Counted from the stretch's first letter, positions 24,725-34,150 are shown. The stretch: DNA of 64,000 nt from Caldilineaceae bacterium (GCA_958295845.1 OY282376.1:434001-498000); one strand, 5' to 3'. Numbers and translations are program-made. The notes: a model not told the origin generated them from the letters alone.

Positions 24725-27427
24725 TTGATCAGCAAGCCTATCCCGTCCAGCTTCAGGCGCAGAGGACGATCTTATCCGCCGGTCTCCTTCTCGATTCTGC
24801 TCCTGCTCGCCCTGTTTCTGTCCGGATGTCGCGACAGACGCGCCGCCCCCGCTTCCGTCCCCCCCGCGGCCGCGACCTCTACCCCGGACCGGCCATCATC
24901 GCCTCCGGGCAGCCCTGCGGCCAAACCGCCCGCGACCGCAGAACCTGTGACGACGGCATCCCTGCTCGATGAGGCCGCCTATCTTCACCAGATCGGCGAC
25001 TACAGCCAGGAGCAAAGGTTGCTGCAAACGCTGCTGGCCGACCTCCCGACGCAGCCTGCCCAAGGACGGGAGACACCCGCCTCCCGTACGCAGGCGCGCG
25101 CCGAAATCCTCTACCGGCTCGCCTTAGCCTATCTGGCAGCTGACGATCCGCAACCGGCGCTGGACGCGCTTGAGCAGCTCCGGCGCATGGGCGACGCCCT
25201 GGCCGCAGGTGAGATCACTCTGCCGTCCACAAACGGAGAAACGGTGGCGCAGATCCTGATCAACAGCCTCTTCCTGCGCGGGGAAGCTTTGGCCGGCGTC
25301 GACCGCTCCACCGAAGCCGCGGCCGCCTACCGCGCATTCGTGGCGCAGCAACCCCAGCTCTCCGGTGTCGTCGAGGAGCGCATCGCCGATGCACTGCTCG
25401 CGGCAGACCAAAGGACGCAGGCCGCTGACGCGCTGCGCCGGGCCGCCGCCGAAGCCATAACCGCAGGCGAGGAAGTCCGACTTCTCGAGCGGCTGGCAGC
25501 CGTACTCGAAGGTATCGGCCGCTGGGACGAGGCCGCCTCCATCTACGATGAGATTCTCTTCGGTCCGGATTTCGAACGCGCGGCACCGGGCCCGGATCAG
25601 GCCGCGCCGGCGTCTGACAATATACTCGGCTACAGAGAAGCCTCCATCTACCGCGCCGGTTATCTCCATCGCGCCGGCATGGCCTATGCCGCGGCCGGCA
25701 ATGAAGAAGCCGCTATCCTCCGCTGGAGTATGGCTCTGACCGAAGACCCGGCCAGCGATGCTGCCTACCTGTCTCTTATTCAACTGGTGAACAGTGACGT
25801 GTCCGTCGATCCCTTCTTGCGCGGGGAGATCTATCTGTTCGCCAAAGCGTACCCACCGGCTATCTCCGCCTTTGAGCATTTCCTGGAGAAGTCGCCGCAT
25901 GCCGCCCGCGCCGGCGAAGCCTGGCTCGGAACCGCCCGCTCCCTGATGGGGTTGGAACGGTGGGCAGAGGCCCGTACTGCCGTCGACCGCGTGCTGACCG
26001 ACTTTCCCAACTGTGTCTGCTTTGGCGAAGCCTGGTTGGCGCGGGCGCACATCGCGTCTGAAGAGAGCGCGCCCGCCGAGGGACGGCGCATCTACCGCAC
26101 ATTCGCCGGAGCGCATCCCGACGACCCGCTGGCGCCGGAAGCGCTGTGGCTGAGCGCGCTCTCTTCCCTCGCCGCCGGCGCCATACAGGATGCCCGCGGC
26201 GCGGTCGATCCTTTTGACGAAGCTGCGGCCGATCTGCTCAGGCTGGCGGACGCCTTCCCCGGCAGCCCGCGCGCCGCCGACGGGCTGGCCGTCTCCGCAA
26301 TCGGCGCGTTCGAACGCGGCCGTTACGAGTACGCCGCCAACCTCTTCGAACGGTTGCTCTCCGAGTATCCTCATACGCAGCCGGACTTTGCAACCTACTG
26401 GCTCGGCCGCGCCCGCCACGCCCAGGGCGAAATCAAGGCGGCGCGCGCCCTCTGGAATGCGCTCGTCACCCGCGCACCCGAAACATTTTATGGTCTTCTG
26501 GCCGGCCTGGACCTTGACGCCGCGCAGCCCGGGCAAAATCTTGTCCCTCGCATGGCCCGCATGGACATGACCGTGCCCGCGTTGCCCGGCGACGACGGCA
26601 GCCGCGCCTTCGCCGAGGACTGGCTGAGTGGACAGCACGGTTTCGCGCGCGCCCAAAACAGCGCAGCGGCAGCTGCAACAGACGCCGTCCAGTCATGGGA
26701 CCTGCCCCAAGACGTGATCGACGACCCGGACCTCGTCAAAAGCGAATTGCTGCTGTTGCTGGGCCGCCGCGCTGAGGGATTGCAACTGCTGGAACAGATC
26801 TACTGGCGTTTTGAAAGCGATCCGGCGGCGCTCTATCCCCTCATGCTGCGCTTTCATAAGTTGGGCGCCAACAAGCTCTCCATTACGGCTGCCCACCGTC
26901 TCATCGAGCTCAGCCCGGCTGCGCGTATTGCCGAAACGCCGCTCTTTATCCAGCGTTTCGCCTATCCCAGACACTACCCACGCCTGATCGAGAAGCAGGC
27001 CGGAGAGTTTGAGATCGCCCCCCAGCTTCTGTACGGCCTCATCTTTCAGGAGAGCCATTTCGAGCCTGCCGCGCGTTCCTATGCCGGCGCCCGCGGTCTC
27101 ATGCAGATCCTTCCGGGCACAGGCTGGGAGATCGCCTATAGTCTCAACTACCCCAACTACGCCACCGAACTGCTCGACCTTCCCATCGTCAGCATTCGTT
27201 TCGGCGCTTACTACCTGCGCTGGGCGCGCGACCTCATCGGCGGCAACGACATTGCCGCCCTCGCCGGTTATAACGCCGGCCCCCGCAAGGCCGGATACTG
27301 GCTAAGCAGCACCGAGCCGGACGATGCCCTTTTCATCTACAAGGTCCCCTACTACAACACGCGCCGCTACCTTCAGGGCGTTCTCATCTGCTTCATCCAC
27401 TACCTGCGCATTTATGGAGGCGTCTAG
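24725..27427 (+). CDS. TPR lipoprotein with lytic transglycosylase (SLT) domain
   Basis: 900 residues from TTG 24725. The signal peptide ends in a lipobox (LLLALFLSGC), followed by a Pro/Ala-rich linker, then about 600 residues of TPR-like helical repeats (AYLHQIGDYSQEQRLLQTLL, AAAYRAFVAQQPQLSGVVEE, AISAFEHFLEKSPHAARAGE). The C-terminal ~150 residues are an SLT/goose-lysozyme-like domain with catalytic Glu in GLIFQESHFEPAARS, GARGLMQILPGTGWEIA and AALAGYNAGP. It resembles soluble lytic murein transglycosylase Slt70 and would cleave peptidoglycan glycan strands from the outer face of the membrane. The family is clear; the long N-terminus is atypical. Confidence 0.88.
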   Translation: MISKPIPSSFRRRGRSYPPVSFSILLLLALFLSGCRDRRAAPASVPPAAATSTPDRPSSPPGSPAAKPPATAEPVTTASLLDEAAYLHQIGDYSQEQRLLQTLLADLPTQPAQGRETPASRTQARAEILYRLALAYLAADDPQPALDALEQLRRMGDALAAGEITLPSTNGETVAQILINSLFLRGEALAGVDRSTEAAAAYRAFVAQQPQLSGVVEERIADALLAADQRTQAADALRRAAAEAITAGEEVRLLERLAAVLEGIGRWDEAASIYDEILFGPDFERAAPGPDQAAPASDNILGYREASIYRAGYLHRAGMAYAAAGNEEAAILRWSMALTEDPASDAAYLSLIQLVNSDVSVDPFLRGEIYLFAKAYPPAISAFEHFLEKSPHAARAGEAWLGTARSLMGLERWAEARTAVDRVLTDFPNCVCFGEAWLARAHIASEESAPAEGRRIYRTFAGAHPDDPLAPEALWLSALSSLAAGAIQDARGAVDPFDEAAADLLRLADAFPGSPRAADGLAVSAIGAFERGRYEYAANLFERLLSEYPHTQPDFATYWLGRARHAQGEIKAARALWNALVTRAPETFYGLLAGLDLDAAQPGQNLVPRMARMDMTVPALPGDDGSRAFAEDWLSGQHGFARAQNSAAAAATDAVQSWDLPQDVIDDPDLVKSELLLLLGRRAEGLQLLEQIYWRFESDPAALYPLMLRFHKLGANKLSITAAHRLIELSPAARIAETPLFIQRFAYPRHYPRLIEKQAGEFEIAPQLLYGLIFQESHFEPAARSYAGARGLMQILPGTGWEIAYSLNYPNYATELLDLPIVSIRFGAYYLRWARDLIGGNDIAALAGYNAGPRKAGYWLSSTEPDDALFIYKVPYYNTRRYLQGVLICFIHYLRIYGGV

Positions 27428-27508
27428 GTCCTGTTGGCATCTTAGTCCTGTTGACGCCTGTCATGTTCCGTCAAAGCCGTTGAAACGAAATGTCAACGAG
27501 ACCAACCC

Positions 27509-28063
27509 CTATTCCCCGGGTTCCCCCTGCGTCCATACCGGTAAATTCTGATACCAGCCGGATCCGAAAATCAGACCGTCGTGCCGTACCACCCAGGAAT
27601 GTTTCCACTCCTGGGTGCCGGTGACGGGATTGAGGAAGAAATAATCGACCCACATCCCTTCCTCGGTTGCGCCCGCTATCGCTTCGCCATGCCGGTAACC
27701 GGTGAAATCCACCCCTGTATCGCCCCGCAAATCCGCTCCCAGCGTATCCGGGTTTACCGCAAGGGCGATCAGCTTCTCGTTCTCATCAAAGACGAACACA
27801 TACCACTCGCCGTCCACGCTCTCCGGTGAATTGTAGTATTCCACCATCGCCTCCCGCCCCTGGGCGTCGTACCGTCGCATCGCTCTCTCCACCATCGCCA
27901 CCGTGTAGCCCGCACGGTCCGCCCTGGAAACCTGCCGGCACGGCATGACGACCGAACCATCCGTCTTTGATTGAAACGGCAAATGGTGATAGCAGCCGGA
28001 CACAAAAAAGGCGGCGGCCGCCAATACGGCTGTCAATCTACACAGAATCGGATGCTTACACAT
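27509..28063 (-). CDS. Lipoprotein with a single Cache sensor domain
   Basis: 184 residues. A signal peptide with lipobox (AAAFFVSGCYHH) is followed by a Cache-type ligand-binding fold: AMVEYYNSPESVDGEWYVFV, FDENEKLIALAVNPDTLGAD, GEAIAGATEEGMWVDYFFLN and KHSWVVRHDGLIFGSGWYQ. This order matches single Cache domains that normally form the extracellular part of chemoreceptors and kinases. Here the domain is free, lipid-anchored and not fused to a transmitter. It may be a binding component for an unidentified partner. The ligand is unknown. Confidence 0.72.
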   Translation of the reverse strand: MCKHPILCRLTAVLAAAAFFVSGCYHHLPFQSKTDGSVVMPCRQVSRADRAGYTVAMVERAMRRYDAQGREAMVEYYNSPESVDGEWYVFVFDENEKLIALAVNPDTLGADLRGDTGVDFTGYRHGEAIAGATEEGMWVDYFFLNPVTGTQEWKHSWVVRHDGLIFGSGWYQNLPVWTQGEPGE

Positions 28064-28261
28064 TTTCTTCCTCCTGCAGCCTGCTTCAGTGATGGCTGGC
28101 GCAACCCGGCCGACCGGCTTGACGTGCAGATTTCACAGCAATATTCCGAGCGTACCTGTCAGGCCCTGGTCAGGCCAACCTCCGTTCCGAGGGGGAAACC
28201 GCCGCGCATGCGTCAGGATCCCGGGTTAAACCCATGCGCGCACTGGGGGCTGGCCAAACGA

Positions 28262-28459
28262 TCAGTCTTGCTCGCGACCTCGCCTTAAGTTCCGCACCAT
28301 TTTGTCAAATTCCGCTTGTGAATAGTCGCGATCGAACTGCCTCATGACCTGGTGTTCGATCTCCTTTGCCGGCGTCCACCCGTTGCGCGCAGCTGAACGC
28401 AGCAGACGGCGGTATGAATCGTCCGGCAGATCGATCGTCACAGTCCTCTTCACGTTCAT
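28262..28459 (-). CDS. Ribbon-helix-helix (FitA/CopG-like) protein, orphan antitoxin-like
   Basis: 65 residues. The N-terminal TVTIDLPDDSYRRLLRSAAR forms the beta strand and first helix of a ribbon-helix-helix DNA-binding fold, followed by GWTPAKEIEHQVMRQFD. Antitoxins of FitAB/VapBC systems look like this and repress their own promoters. No PIN-domain or other toxin gene follows on this strand, so it is either an orphan antitoxin or a small regulator. GGTGA lies a few bases before the ATG. Confidence 0.6.
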   Translation of the reverse strand: MNVKRTVTIDLPDDSYRRLLRSAARNGWTPAKEIEHQVMRQFDRDYSQAEFDKMVRNLRRGREQD

Positions 28460-28543
28460 AAGTCACCATTCCATTGGAATCGCCCGTCTTGGCTGGTTCC
28501 TTTACTCGTGCAGTCAGCTCGTCTGTCTGCCCTGACAGTTCCG

Positions 28544-28708
28544 CTAGCCAAAGCCTGCCGGCCCCACAAGCAGCGTCGCAACGTCAATCACGAAGTTGAC
28601 CAGACCCATGATTGAAGCAACGAAATAGTAGATGAACGCCACTGTCGGCTCAACGTACAGCTCCATGAAATTAGCAAAGTCCTTCATCTCCTGTGTTACT
28701 TCAGGCAT
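28544..28708 (-). CDS. 54-residue membrane protein, unknown
   Basis: A small gene with CAGGAG 6-11 bases before ATG 28708. The acidic N-terminus (PEVTQEMKDFANFMELYVEP) leads to two hydrophobic stretches (VAFIYYFVASIMGLVNFVI and VATLLVGPAGFG). The amphipathic start, the clear start signal and the lack of a competing frame support a real gene. No family is recognised; size and layout recall phage holins and small stress membrane proteins, but nothing specific can be claimed. Confidence 0.55.
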   Translation of the reverse strand: MPEVTQEMKDFANFMELYVEPTVAFIYYFVASIMGLVNFVIDVATLLVGPAGFG

Positions 28709-29088
28709 TTTGCACTCCTGGTTGCATCAGAGCCGGCCGCATATCTCTTCACAGGTATATCTGTACGCTTGGCCCGCACGACACGACCCGGGTATACGCT
28801 CGAGGCGCGCACAACAGGCTGGCCGGAATGCGATTATCGGAGACTCATCCAGAACGCAACGCCATAATGTGATGCACTATAAAAAAGGGCCTTTATACTC
28901 GAGTGACCAAACGAAATCCGCCCTTGCCTCGAGACGAGGGCGTGAGTCTGCTTACAGGTTTACGGGTTACGGTTGTGCAGCTTGGCCCATGCTATAGAGC
29001 AGCTGGGTCCAGTCATGCTTGGCTATTCTTTCGGTCTGCGTGGGCGATGCTTGTCACCCGGAAGAAGAGCGTAGGTTACAACAGTACC
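28709..29088. other. Gene-free stretch
   Basis: About 380 bases with lower GC than the genome norm. The plus-strand frames here have no start signal or recognisable product. I see no RNA gene or clear repeat. Confidence 0.35.
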
Positions 29089-29784
29089 CTAGCAGGAAAC
29101 AAAGTCATGCCCTGTCTCCTCGCCAAGATCAAGAACATCGACGGTATAGATTTGGAGTCTTGAGTCGGTTGTTATACCCGGAACATTACCACTTAAGGTG
29201 AGGGAGTTGGATTCGTATGCGAGTTCGAACTTCGCGTTTCCTGTCTCGCGCAAACTTGCATCAACGACCTCCTCTTTGTCATGAACGAATCTGAACAGGA
29301 TGATGTTCAATAGCTCTTCAAAGCGCTTATTCTCGGGCGGAGATTCCGTTCTGAACTGCTTCAAGGATATTGAGCCGCTGAGCATGTATTCAAACTGCTG
29401 AATATCGCCTGCATCTTTAGTCGTACCTTCCACGTCTATCATGACAATCCAGAAGTAGTCGTCGGAGGATTCGTGACTGGCCTCCTTTGCCGGGGGGCTT
29501 TCCGTGAAACCTTCTGGGATACCCTCCAGATAGAACACGACCTTAAGGTTTTCACCATCCAGAACAGTTTCTATCCTGTGAAAATCAAGGAAGTCTGGCA
29601 CACCTGCGGTCGGTCCGTCATCTACGCTTTCACCAGGACTGATATGCAAAAGTTCATTGTAGAAGCAATCAGCAGATTGCTCCATCGTTTCCGGCTCTAG
29701 GACCGCCTGTGTTTCCAGTGGCGGTATCGGTACGCAAGCTGCGATAAGCAATACGAGTCCTGAAGTCAGAACGAATCTAAACAT
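29089..29784 (-). CDS. Hypothetical lipoprotein
   Basis: 231 residues. The signal peptide ends in a lipobox (LVLLIAACVPIPP). The mature part is acidic, with predicted beta structure (DFHRIETVLDGENLKVVFYL, DYFWIVMIDVEGTTKDAGDI, NAKFELAYESNSLTLSGNVP). The alternating strands suggest a beta-sandwich domain exposed at the surface. GGAG lies about 8 bases before the ATG. It overlaps the end of the upstream membrane-protein gene by 19 bases, which suggests co-expression. The opening ACVPIP recurs in the lipoprotein at 30668. No family is recognised. Confidence 0.65.
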   Translation of the reverse strand: MFRFVLTSGLVLLIAACVPIPPLETQAVLEPETMEQSADCFYNELLHISPGESVDDGPTAGVPDFLDFHRIETVLDGENLKVVFYLEGIPEGFTESPPAKEASHESSDDYFWIVMIDVEGTTKDAGDIQQFEYMLSGSISLKQFRTESPPENKRFEELLNIILFRFVHDKEEVVDASLRETGNAKFELAYESNSLTLSGNVPGITTDSRLQIYTVDVLDLGEETGHDFVSC

Positions 29785-30218
29785 ACAAAAAACTCCAAAT
29801 CAGTTGGTCCTTCACCGGATTTCGAAGAGATGATGGATACGGTTGAACGTTGTAAGGTAGGCAACACGCCGGAACCGCCGGCCAGCAAAGCCCAAAATGG
29901 TAACAGTAGAACAATCACTGCCCGAGGAATGAGCCGGTTGAAGATGACGGCCGCGCCGAAGATGATGTAGAACACGCCCAAAATGATCCCCGGCAAAGAG
30001 TGTTTGTTGCCGCTACGTGAGAAAATGTGCGCCGCACCTGCATCAACAATTGAAATTCCTATCAATAAGGTCAGATAGGTGCTTGCCAAAATGCCGCTAA
30101 TGATGATGGGGTAGCTAAGGGCCAGAATGCCAACCATAATACTGACAAGCGCACTGACAGCCATACGTACGCGACTGTCCTCCAATCGGCCGATCACGCC
30201 CTTGAACAAATCAAGCAC
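29766..30218 (-). CDS. Four-to-five-helix membrane protein, HdeD/DUF308-like
   Basis: 150 residues with hydrophobic helices at about 18-40, 43-62, 76-92 and 97-115 (MAVSALVSIMVGILALSYPI, ILASTYLTLLIGISIVDAGA, GIILGVFYIIFGAAVIFN, AVIVLLLPFWALLAGGSGV). The pattern of short glycine-containing paired helices resembles DUF308/HdeD proteins, in which 'GxxxIxFG' repeats recur. The match is by pattern only. The polar tail overlaps the start of the lipoprotein gene downstream. Confidence 0.5.
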   Translation of the reverse strand: MLDLFKGVIGRLEDSRVRMAVSALVSIMVGILALSYPIIISGILASTYLTLLIGISIVDAGAAHIFSRSGNKHSLPGIILGVFYIIFGAAVIFNRLIPRAVIVLLLPFWALLAGGSGVLPTLQRSTVSIISSKSGEGPTDLEFFVCLDSF

Positions 30219-30300
30219 GCCTCCTGCCAGGCGGAGCCCACTCCGCGCCGATCTTCTGATGCGGGTCTCGACGCGGCGCCACGGCTATCCAATGAAAAAC

Positions 30301-30361
30301 GGGGGGGATTCTTTGCGTCAACACCAAGCGCATGTCTCCATCCTTTGGGTGAATCCCCCCC
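30301..30361. other. Perfect 11-bp inverted repeat with 39-base loop
   Basis: GGGGGGGATTC at 30301-30311 is matched by GAATCCCCCCC at 30351-30361. It lies between divergent genes (30218 minus and 30668 plus), so it is not placed as a terminator for either. It may be a structured leader, a small RNA or an operator. The rest of 30219-30667 has no supported gene. Confidence 0.5.
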
Positions 30362-30667
30362 TCCAACTATTATATACCGCCCGTATGTTAGAACCGTGTC
30401 AATTCAGCCCTATCCTGTCTCTTCTTCGTGTCAATATCGCCCCAATTTCGCCGCAAAGGGTATAGTCTGGCCGTACGACCCGATTTCATCGCCAGGGAGG
30501 GACGCAAGCACTGCAGTCAGTTCCCGGGCCCTGCGCCGCCGGTCGTCGCTCACGATGAGGAACGTATTGGCTGACATCAACGTTTTCACTATCGGGCCTG
30601 GACTACTGTCAGAAATCTCAGATTTTCGACAACATTTTGGCCCATCTCACACACAGAGGGATAAACC

Positions 30668-31099
30668 ATGCTCAGACTCCTGCCCGTCCTGCTTGCGATC
30701 GTCGTTATGTCTGCCTGTGTTCCTATTCCACAGGAACGGCCGCCAACGCCCGCGATAGAAACTGTGTTAGAGACTGTGATAGATCTGAGAAGTCTATCCA
30801 GTGCGATAGCGAAAATACATTCCGTCAAGAACTCAGACGAGCTGTATTATCGCCTGGCCGAACTGGAAAACTGCCTCTATCAGCCCCCGATCGCTTTCAA
30901 ACAAACCTTTACCGACAAAGAGACAGAAAGGATACTCATATACATGATAGGCTCCGTCCACGCATCTGCGCTTGCTGAGCGTATGCAAGACGTTAAAGAC
31001 GGGAAGCTGGATAGACTTCACAACGCCGACGACGACAGCAGAGAGGACAAGCTTCTTCAAGAAATTGGCTGGGCCATAGAAATGTGTCGTGACTTTTAG
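30668..31099 (+). CDS. Hypothetical lipoprotein, helical
   Basis: 143 residues. GAGGGA precedes ATG 30668. The lipobox is IVVMSACVPIPQ. The mature protein is mostly helical and charged (LSSAIAKIHSVKNSDELYYR, LAELENCLYQPPIAF, DKETERILIYMIGSVHASAL), with two cysteines (NCL and EMCRDF). It shares the start of its mature sequence (CVPIP) with the lipoprotein at 29089 but not its body. No family is recognised. Confidence 0.6.
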   Translation: MLRLLPVLLAIVVMSACVPIPQERPPTPAIETVLETVIDLRSLSSAIAKIHSVKNSDELYYRLAELENCLYQPPIAFKQTFTDKETERILIYMIGSVHASALAERMQDVKDGKLDRLHNADDDSREDKLLQEIGWAIEMCRDF

Positions 31100-31177
31100 A
31101 TCTTCGGTAACTACTAAGGCTACCTATTCCCAGGAAGGCAGTGCCGAAAACCTGTTGGTTGTAGTAGAGCAAATGGC

Positions 31178-31638
31178 ATGAGTGAATTCAAGGGAGCAAG
31201 TCGTGAGCAGGTGGAGCAGCTATATCTAGAGAGCCTTGCGTTGAACCGGGCCTTGCGTCAGCAAGTGGCAGAGCAACGGTCAATGATCCAGCTGCTGCAG
31301 GAACAGACTGCGACACACCAGGCGTTGATCCAGAAACTGCAGAATCAACTGGCGAAAGACAGTCACAACAGCGGCAAGCCCCCCAGCAGCGATGGTCTGA
31401 AGAAAGGCAGGCACAAGAGTCTGCCCCGCTCCGGCCAGCGGCCGCGTGGGGGCAACGCGCGCTCAAAGGACGCCCCCTGACGCAGGTGGCAGAACCCGAC
31501 CATGTCATCGTTCATCGGCTGACGGAATGCCCGCGCTGCCAGGCAAAGCTGGAGGCCGAGAGTGCCAATATGCAGGAGGAGAAACATCAGGCATCCGGGC
31601 ATCATTTTTTCAGCGATTCAAGCATGCTGTCCCAATGA
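31178..31638 (+). pseudogene. IS66-family transposase (TnpC) N-terminal fragment, frameshifted
   Basis: The first frame (31178-31480) has the IS66 leucine-zipper start (LIQKLQNQLAKDSHNSGKPP, then SSDGLKK), matching 'LAKNSxNSSKPPSSDGLKK'. The match continues in another frame after about 31440: LTQVAEPDHVIVHRLTECPR with the CPRCQAKL zinc-binding pair. It ends at a stop near 31638. A full TnpC has about 500 residues; only about 150 remain, and tnpA/tnpB are absent. This is a dead remnant. Confidence 0.8.
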
Positions 31639-31649
31639 AACATAACAAA

Positions 31650-31675
31650 CGTGGCGCCCTATCCGGGGCGCCACG
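31650..31675 (-). terminator. Stem-loop terminator after the FxLYD lipoprotein gene
   Basis: CGTGGCGCC at 31650-31658 pairs perfectly with GGCGCCACG at 31667-31675 (9 bp, 8-base loop). On the minus strand it is followed by GTTTGTTATGTTTC. It lies about 90 bases past the end of the minus-strand lipoprotein gene. Confidence 0.55.
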
Positions 31676-31762
31676 TCCGATCTTAGCTGACTGATCTTAG
31701 CTACCAAATAGCGCAACGTCCGTGCGTTTGCAGTGCGAGGACGTCACAGCGGCCTGTGTCCT

Positions 31763-33355
31763 TCAGCCACCGCCACCTTCACCGCCACCTTCACTGCCAC
31801 CTTCACCTCCACCGCCATGCTCGCCGCCGCTCTCGCCGCCACCTTCGCCGCCGCCTTCACTCGCGCCGACCTCGGCATGGGGCGTCCAGCCGTCGAAGGG
31901 CTGCGCCGATGCGGGCAGAATCACATTCAGCGCCGCGCCGGCCGCCAGATCGACCGGCGTTGTCGGGCCGAGTTCGATACCGTTGGACAGGTGGACCTCG
32001 ATGCGAACTCTCGTCAACGTCGCGCTGGTGGTGTTCACAACGGTGCCGAAAAAGGCGTTGCTGTGCGCATCGTAGCTCATGATGAGACGAGCGCCGGCAC
32101 GGACCATGTCGAAGGTCTGGTCGAGGGCCAGGCCGCTGCCGCCTTCTTCACTGCCAGCTGCGCCGCCTTCGCTGCCCTCACCACCGCTCTCACTTCCGCC
32201 TTCAGCGCCATGTTGCTCGCCACCGGCTTCACTGCCACCTTCGCCCCCACCTTCGCCACTGCCTTCAGTGTTGACAGGGCCGGGGCCGCCACAGGTGAAC
32301 ATCTCCGGGTGAATCTCCCAAGCATCGTAGGCTACGCCGACAGCGGTTGGCTCATCATCGACACGCAGCTCGACCGTGGTTTGGGCGCCGGGGGCCAGGT
32401 CGCCTACCGGCTGCGGTCCCAACTCGACAACGGTCGTCGTTCCCTGCTTGAGGTTCAGCTCGATCTGCACGAAACAGAGCGTCTGGTTGGTCGTATTCTC
32501 CACGATTCCCGAGAATGCCTTCGCTGCGGGGTCGTAGGACATGGCCGTTCTCACACCGTTGACAACGCCGTCCCAGCTTTCGTCGAGGGCAAGGATCGGG
32601 CTGGAGGGATCTCCGCTCTCGCCACTTCCCTCACCGCTACCGGATTCACCACTGCCTTCACCACTGCCTTCACCACTGCCCTCACCGCCACTGCCCTCAC
32701 CGCCACTGCCCTCACCGCCACTGCCCTCACCGCCACTGCCGTGTTCGCCGCTGCCTTCACCGCCGCCACCTTCGCCGCCGCCTTCACTTGCGCCGACCTC
32801 GGCATGGGGCGTCCAGCTGTCGAAGGACTGCGTTGACGCTGGCAGAACGACATCCAGGATCTCACCGGGCGCCAAGTCGGTCGGCGTTGTCGGGCCGAGC
32901 TCGATGCCGTTTGAGAGGTGGACTTCGATGCGTACCCTTGTCAGGGTCGCGTCGGTCGTGTTTGCAACGGTTCCCACAAAGGAGGTGCTGGCGGCATCGT
33001 AGCTCATGATGAGACGAGCGCCGGCGCGGACCATGTCGAAGGTCTCGTCGAGGGCGAGGCCGCTGCCGCCTTCCTCGCTGCCGGCTGCGCCGCCTTCACT
33101 GCCTTCGCTACCTTCGCTGCCTCCCTCACTGCCTTCGCCGCCGCTTCCGTGTTCACCGCCGCCTTCGCCGCCTCCCTCACTGCCTTCGCCGCCGCTCTCG
33201 CTGCCTTCGCCGCGGCTTTCCGTAACGTTGCCTGCACTCTGGTCGGCGCCGCTCTGTCCCCTCCGTGAACAGCCAGCGGCCACCATCATCGTGAGAATCA
33301 GAACCAGTATCGCCAACGTCTGCGCCACTCTCAACTTCGTTCCCTTGCCTCTCAT
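31763..33355 (-). CDS. Lipoprotein with three FxLYD-like domains on Gly/Ser/Glu linkers
   Basis: 530 residues from ATG 33355, with GAGGTG 7-12 bases upstream (a GTG at 33364 is possible). The lipobox is TMMVAAGC. Three related beta domains read LALDETFDMVRAGARLIMSY ... FVGTVANTTDATLTRVRIEV ... SNGIELGPTTPTDLAPGE. Domains 1 and 3 are nearly identical; domain 2 (LALDESWDGVVNGVRTAMSY) is diverged and has two cysteines. They match FxLYD-type domains. Linkers are long runs of SGGEG/SGEG units built from short DNA repeats. The product is a surface lipoprotein with flexible spacers; its ligand is unknown. A two-component system and a decayed copy lie upstream. Confidence 0.75.
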   Translation of the reverse strand: MRGKGTKLRVAQTLAILVLILTMMVAAGCSRRGQSGADQSAGNVTESRGEGSESGGEGSEGGGEGGGEHGSGGEGSEGGSEGSEGSEGGAAGSEEGGSGLALDETFDMVRAGARLIMSYDAASTSFVGTVANTTDATLTRVRIEVHLSNGIELGPTTPTDLAPGEILDVVLPASTQSFDSWTPHAEVGASEGGGEGGGGEGSGEHGSGGEGSGGEGSGGEGSGGEGSGEGSGEGSGESGSGEGSGESGDPSSPILALDESWDGVVNGVRTAMSYDPAAKAFSGIVENTTNQTLCFVQIELNLKQGTTTVVELGPQPVGDLAPGAQTTVELRVDDEPTAVGVAYDAWEIHPEMFTCGGPGPVNTEGSGEGGGEGGSEAGGEQHGAEGGSESGGEGSEGGAAGSEEGGSGLALDQTFDMVRAGARLIMSYDAHSNAFFGTVVNTTSATLTRVRIEVHLSNGIELGPTTPVDLAAGAALNVILPASAQPFDGWTPHAEVGASEGGGEGGGESGGEHGGGGEGGSEGGGEGGGG

Positions 33356-33604
33356 TTTTTTCACCTCGTTTCACTATGGTTGGTTGAGGGCCTGTCCCTC
33401 ATACACTGCCCATGATAGAGGTGAAATGTGTCACAAATATGTCAGAGCCGGACAAAAATTCAAATCGACAGAAAGGCTGCCCGGTCCGGTCCCGGCGATA
33501 TCCACATATATATAAGTCGCAACGACTCACCCGCTACTGAATCGCAAACCAGCACGAGGCGACCGAAGTCTTCTCTCTCCCCACTCCTCTTCACTCTCTC
33601 CTTG

Positions 33605-34150
33605 CATTTGGGCGTCCGGGCCTTCGGCCCTCCCTTGTGCAGGGGCTGCGCCCCCGCAACGCCCCGCCCTTGCTAGCCAATGTATTCATTCCTCCCCAGC
33701 ATCATGTCTAGCCAACAATGTCTCCACATCAATGTCTCCCTCCCCACCCGCTATCTCAGCCCCCTAACACCCGCAGTTCCCCGTGGACAACAGGTGTATC
33801 CGTTGCAGTTGCAGTTCTCCGTGACCCTCCGTGGCCCTCCGTGGTTAAAGGTGTTGACGTTGCAGTTCACTAAAAACTAAAAACTGATTACCTAACACAG
33901 CCGTTCCGCGCCGCCGCAACGCCCCGCCCTTGCTAGCCACCGTGTGTATTCTTCCCCAGCATCATGTCTAGCCAACAGTGTCTTCCACCCCACACGCTGT
34001 CTCAGCCCCTTAACCCCCGCAGTTCTCCATAGACAAAAGGTGTATCCGTTGCAGTTGCAGTTCTCCGTGTTCCTCCGTGGCCCTCCGTGGTTAAAGGTGT
34101 TGACGTTGCAGTTCACTAAAAACTAAAAACTGACTACTTAATACTGCCGT
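33605..34150 (+). repeat. Dispersed repeats A and B combined, two tandem units of about 260 bp
   Basis: Each unit has a repeat-A part (GCAACGCCCCGCCCTTGCTA, then CCCCAGCATCATGTCTAGCC) followed by a repeat-B part (GGTGTATCCGTTGCAGTTGC, CCGTGGCCCTCCGTGGTTAA, GGTGTTGACGTTGCAGTTCA) and the tail CTAAAAACTAAAAACTGA. The GCCCCGCCCTTGCTAGCCA string at 33661 recurs at 33921. The whole gene-free region 33356-34250 is accounted for by these units and the promoter side of the lipoprotein gene. Confidence 0.85.

Noticed and set aside
28262..28459. Toxin-antitoxin pair
   Set aside because: Only the ribbon-helix-helix protein is present; no PIN-domain, RelE or other toxin frame lies on either side.
29200..29240. 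Possible tRNA-like GTTCGAACT loop
   Set aside because: No acceptor or anticodon stems can be formed around it, and it lies inside a lipoprotein gene.
31733..32836. 367-codon plus-strand ORF rich in Ala/Thr/Phe
   Set aside because: It is the antisense shadow of the Gly/Ser/Glu-repeat lipoprotein; the minus strand has a signal peptide, ribosome binding site and domain homology.
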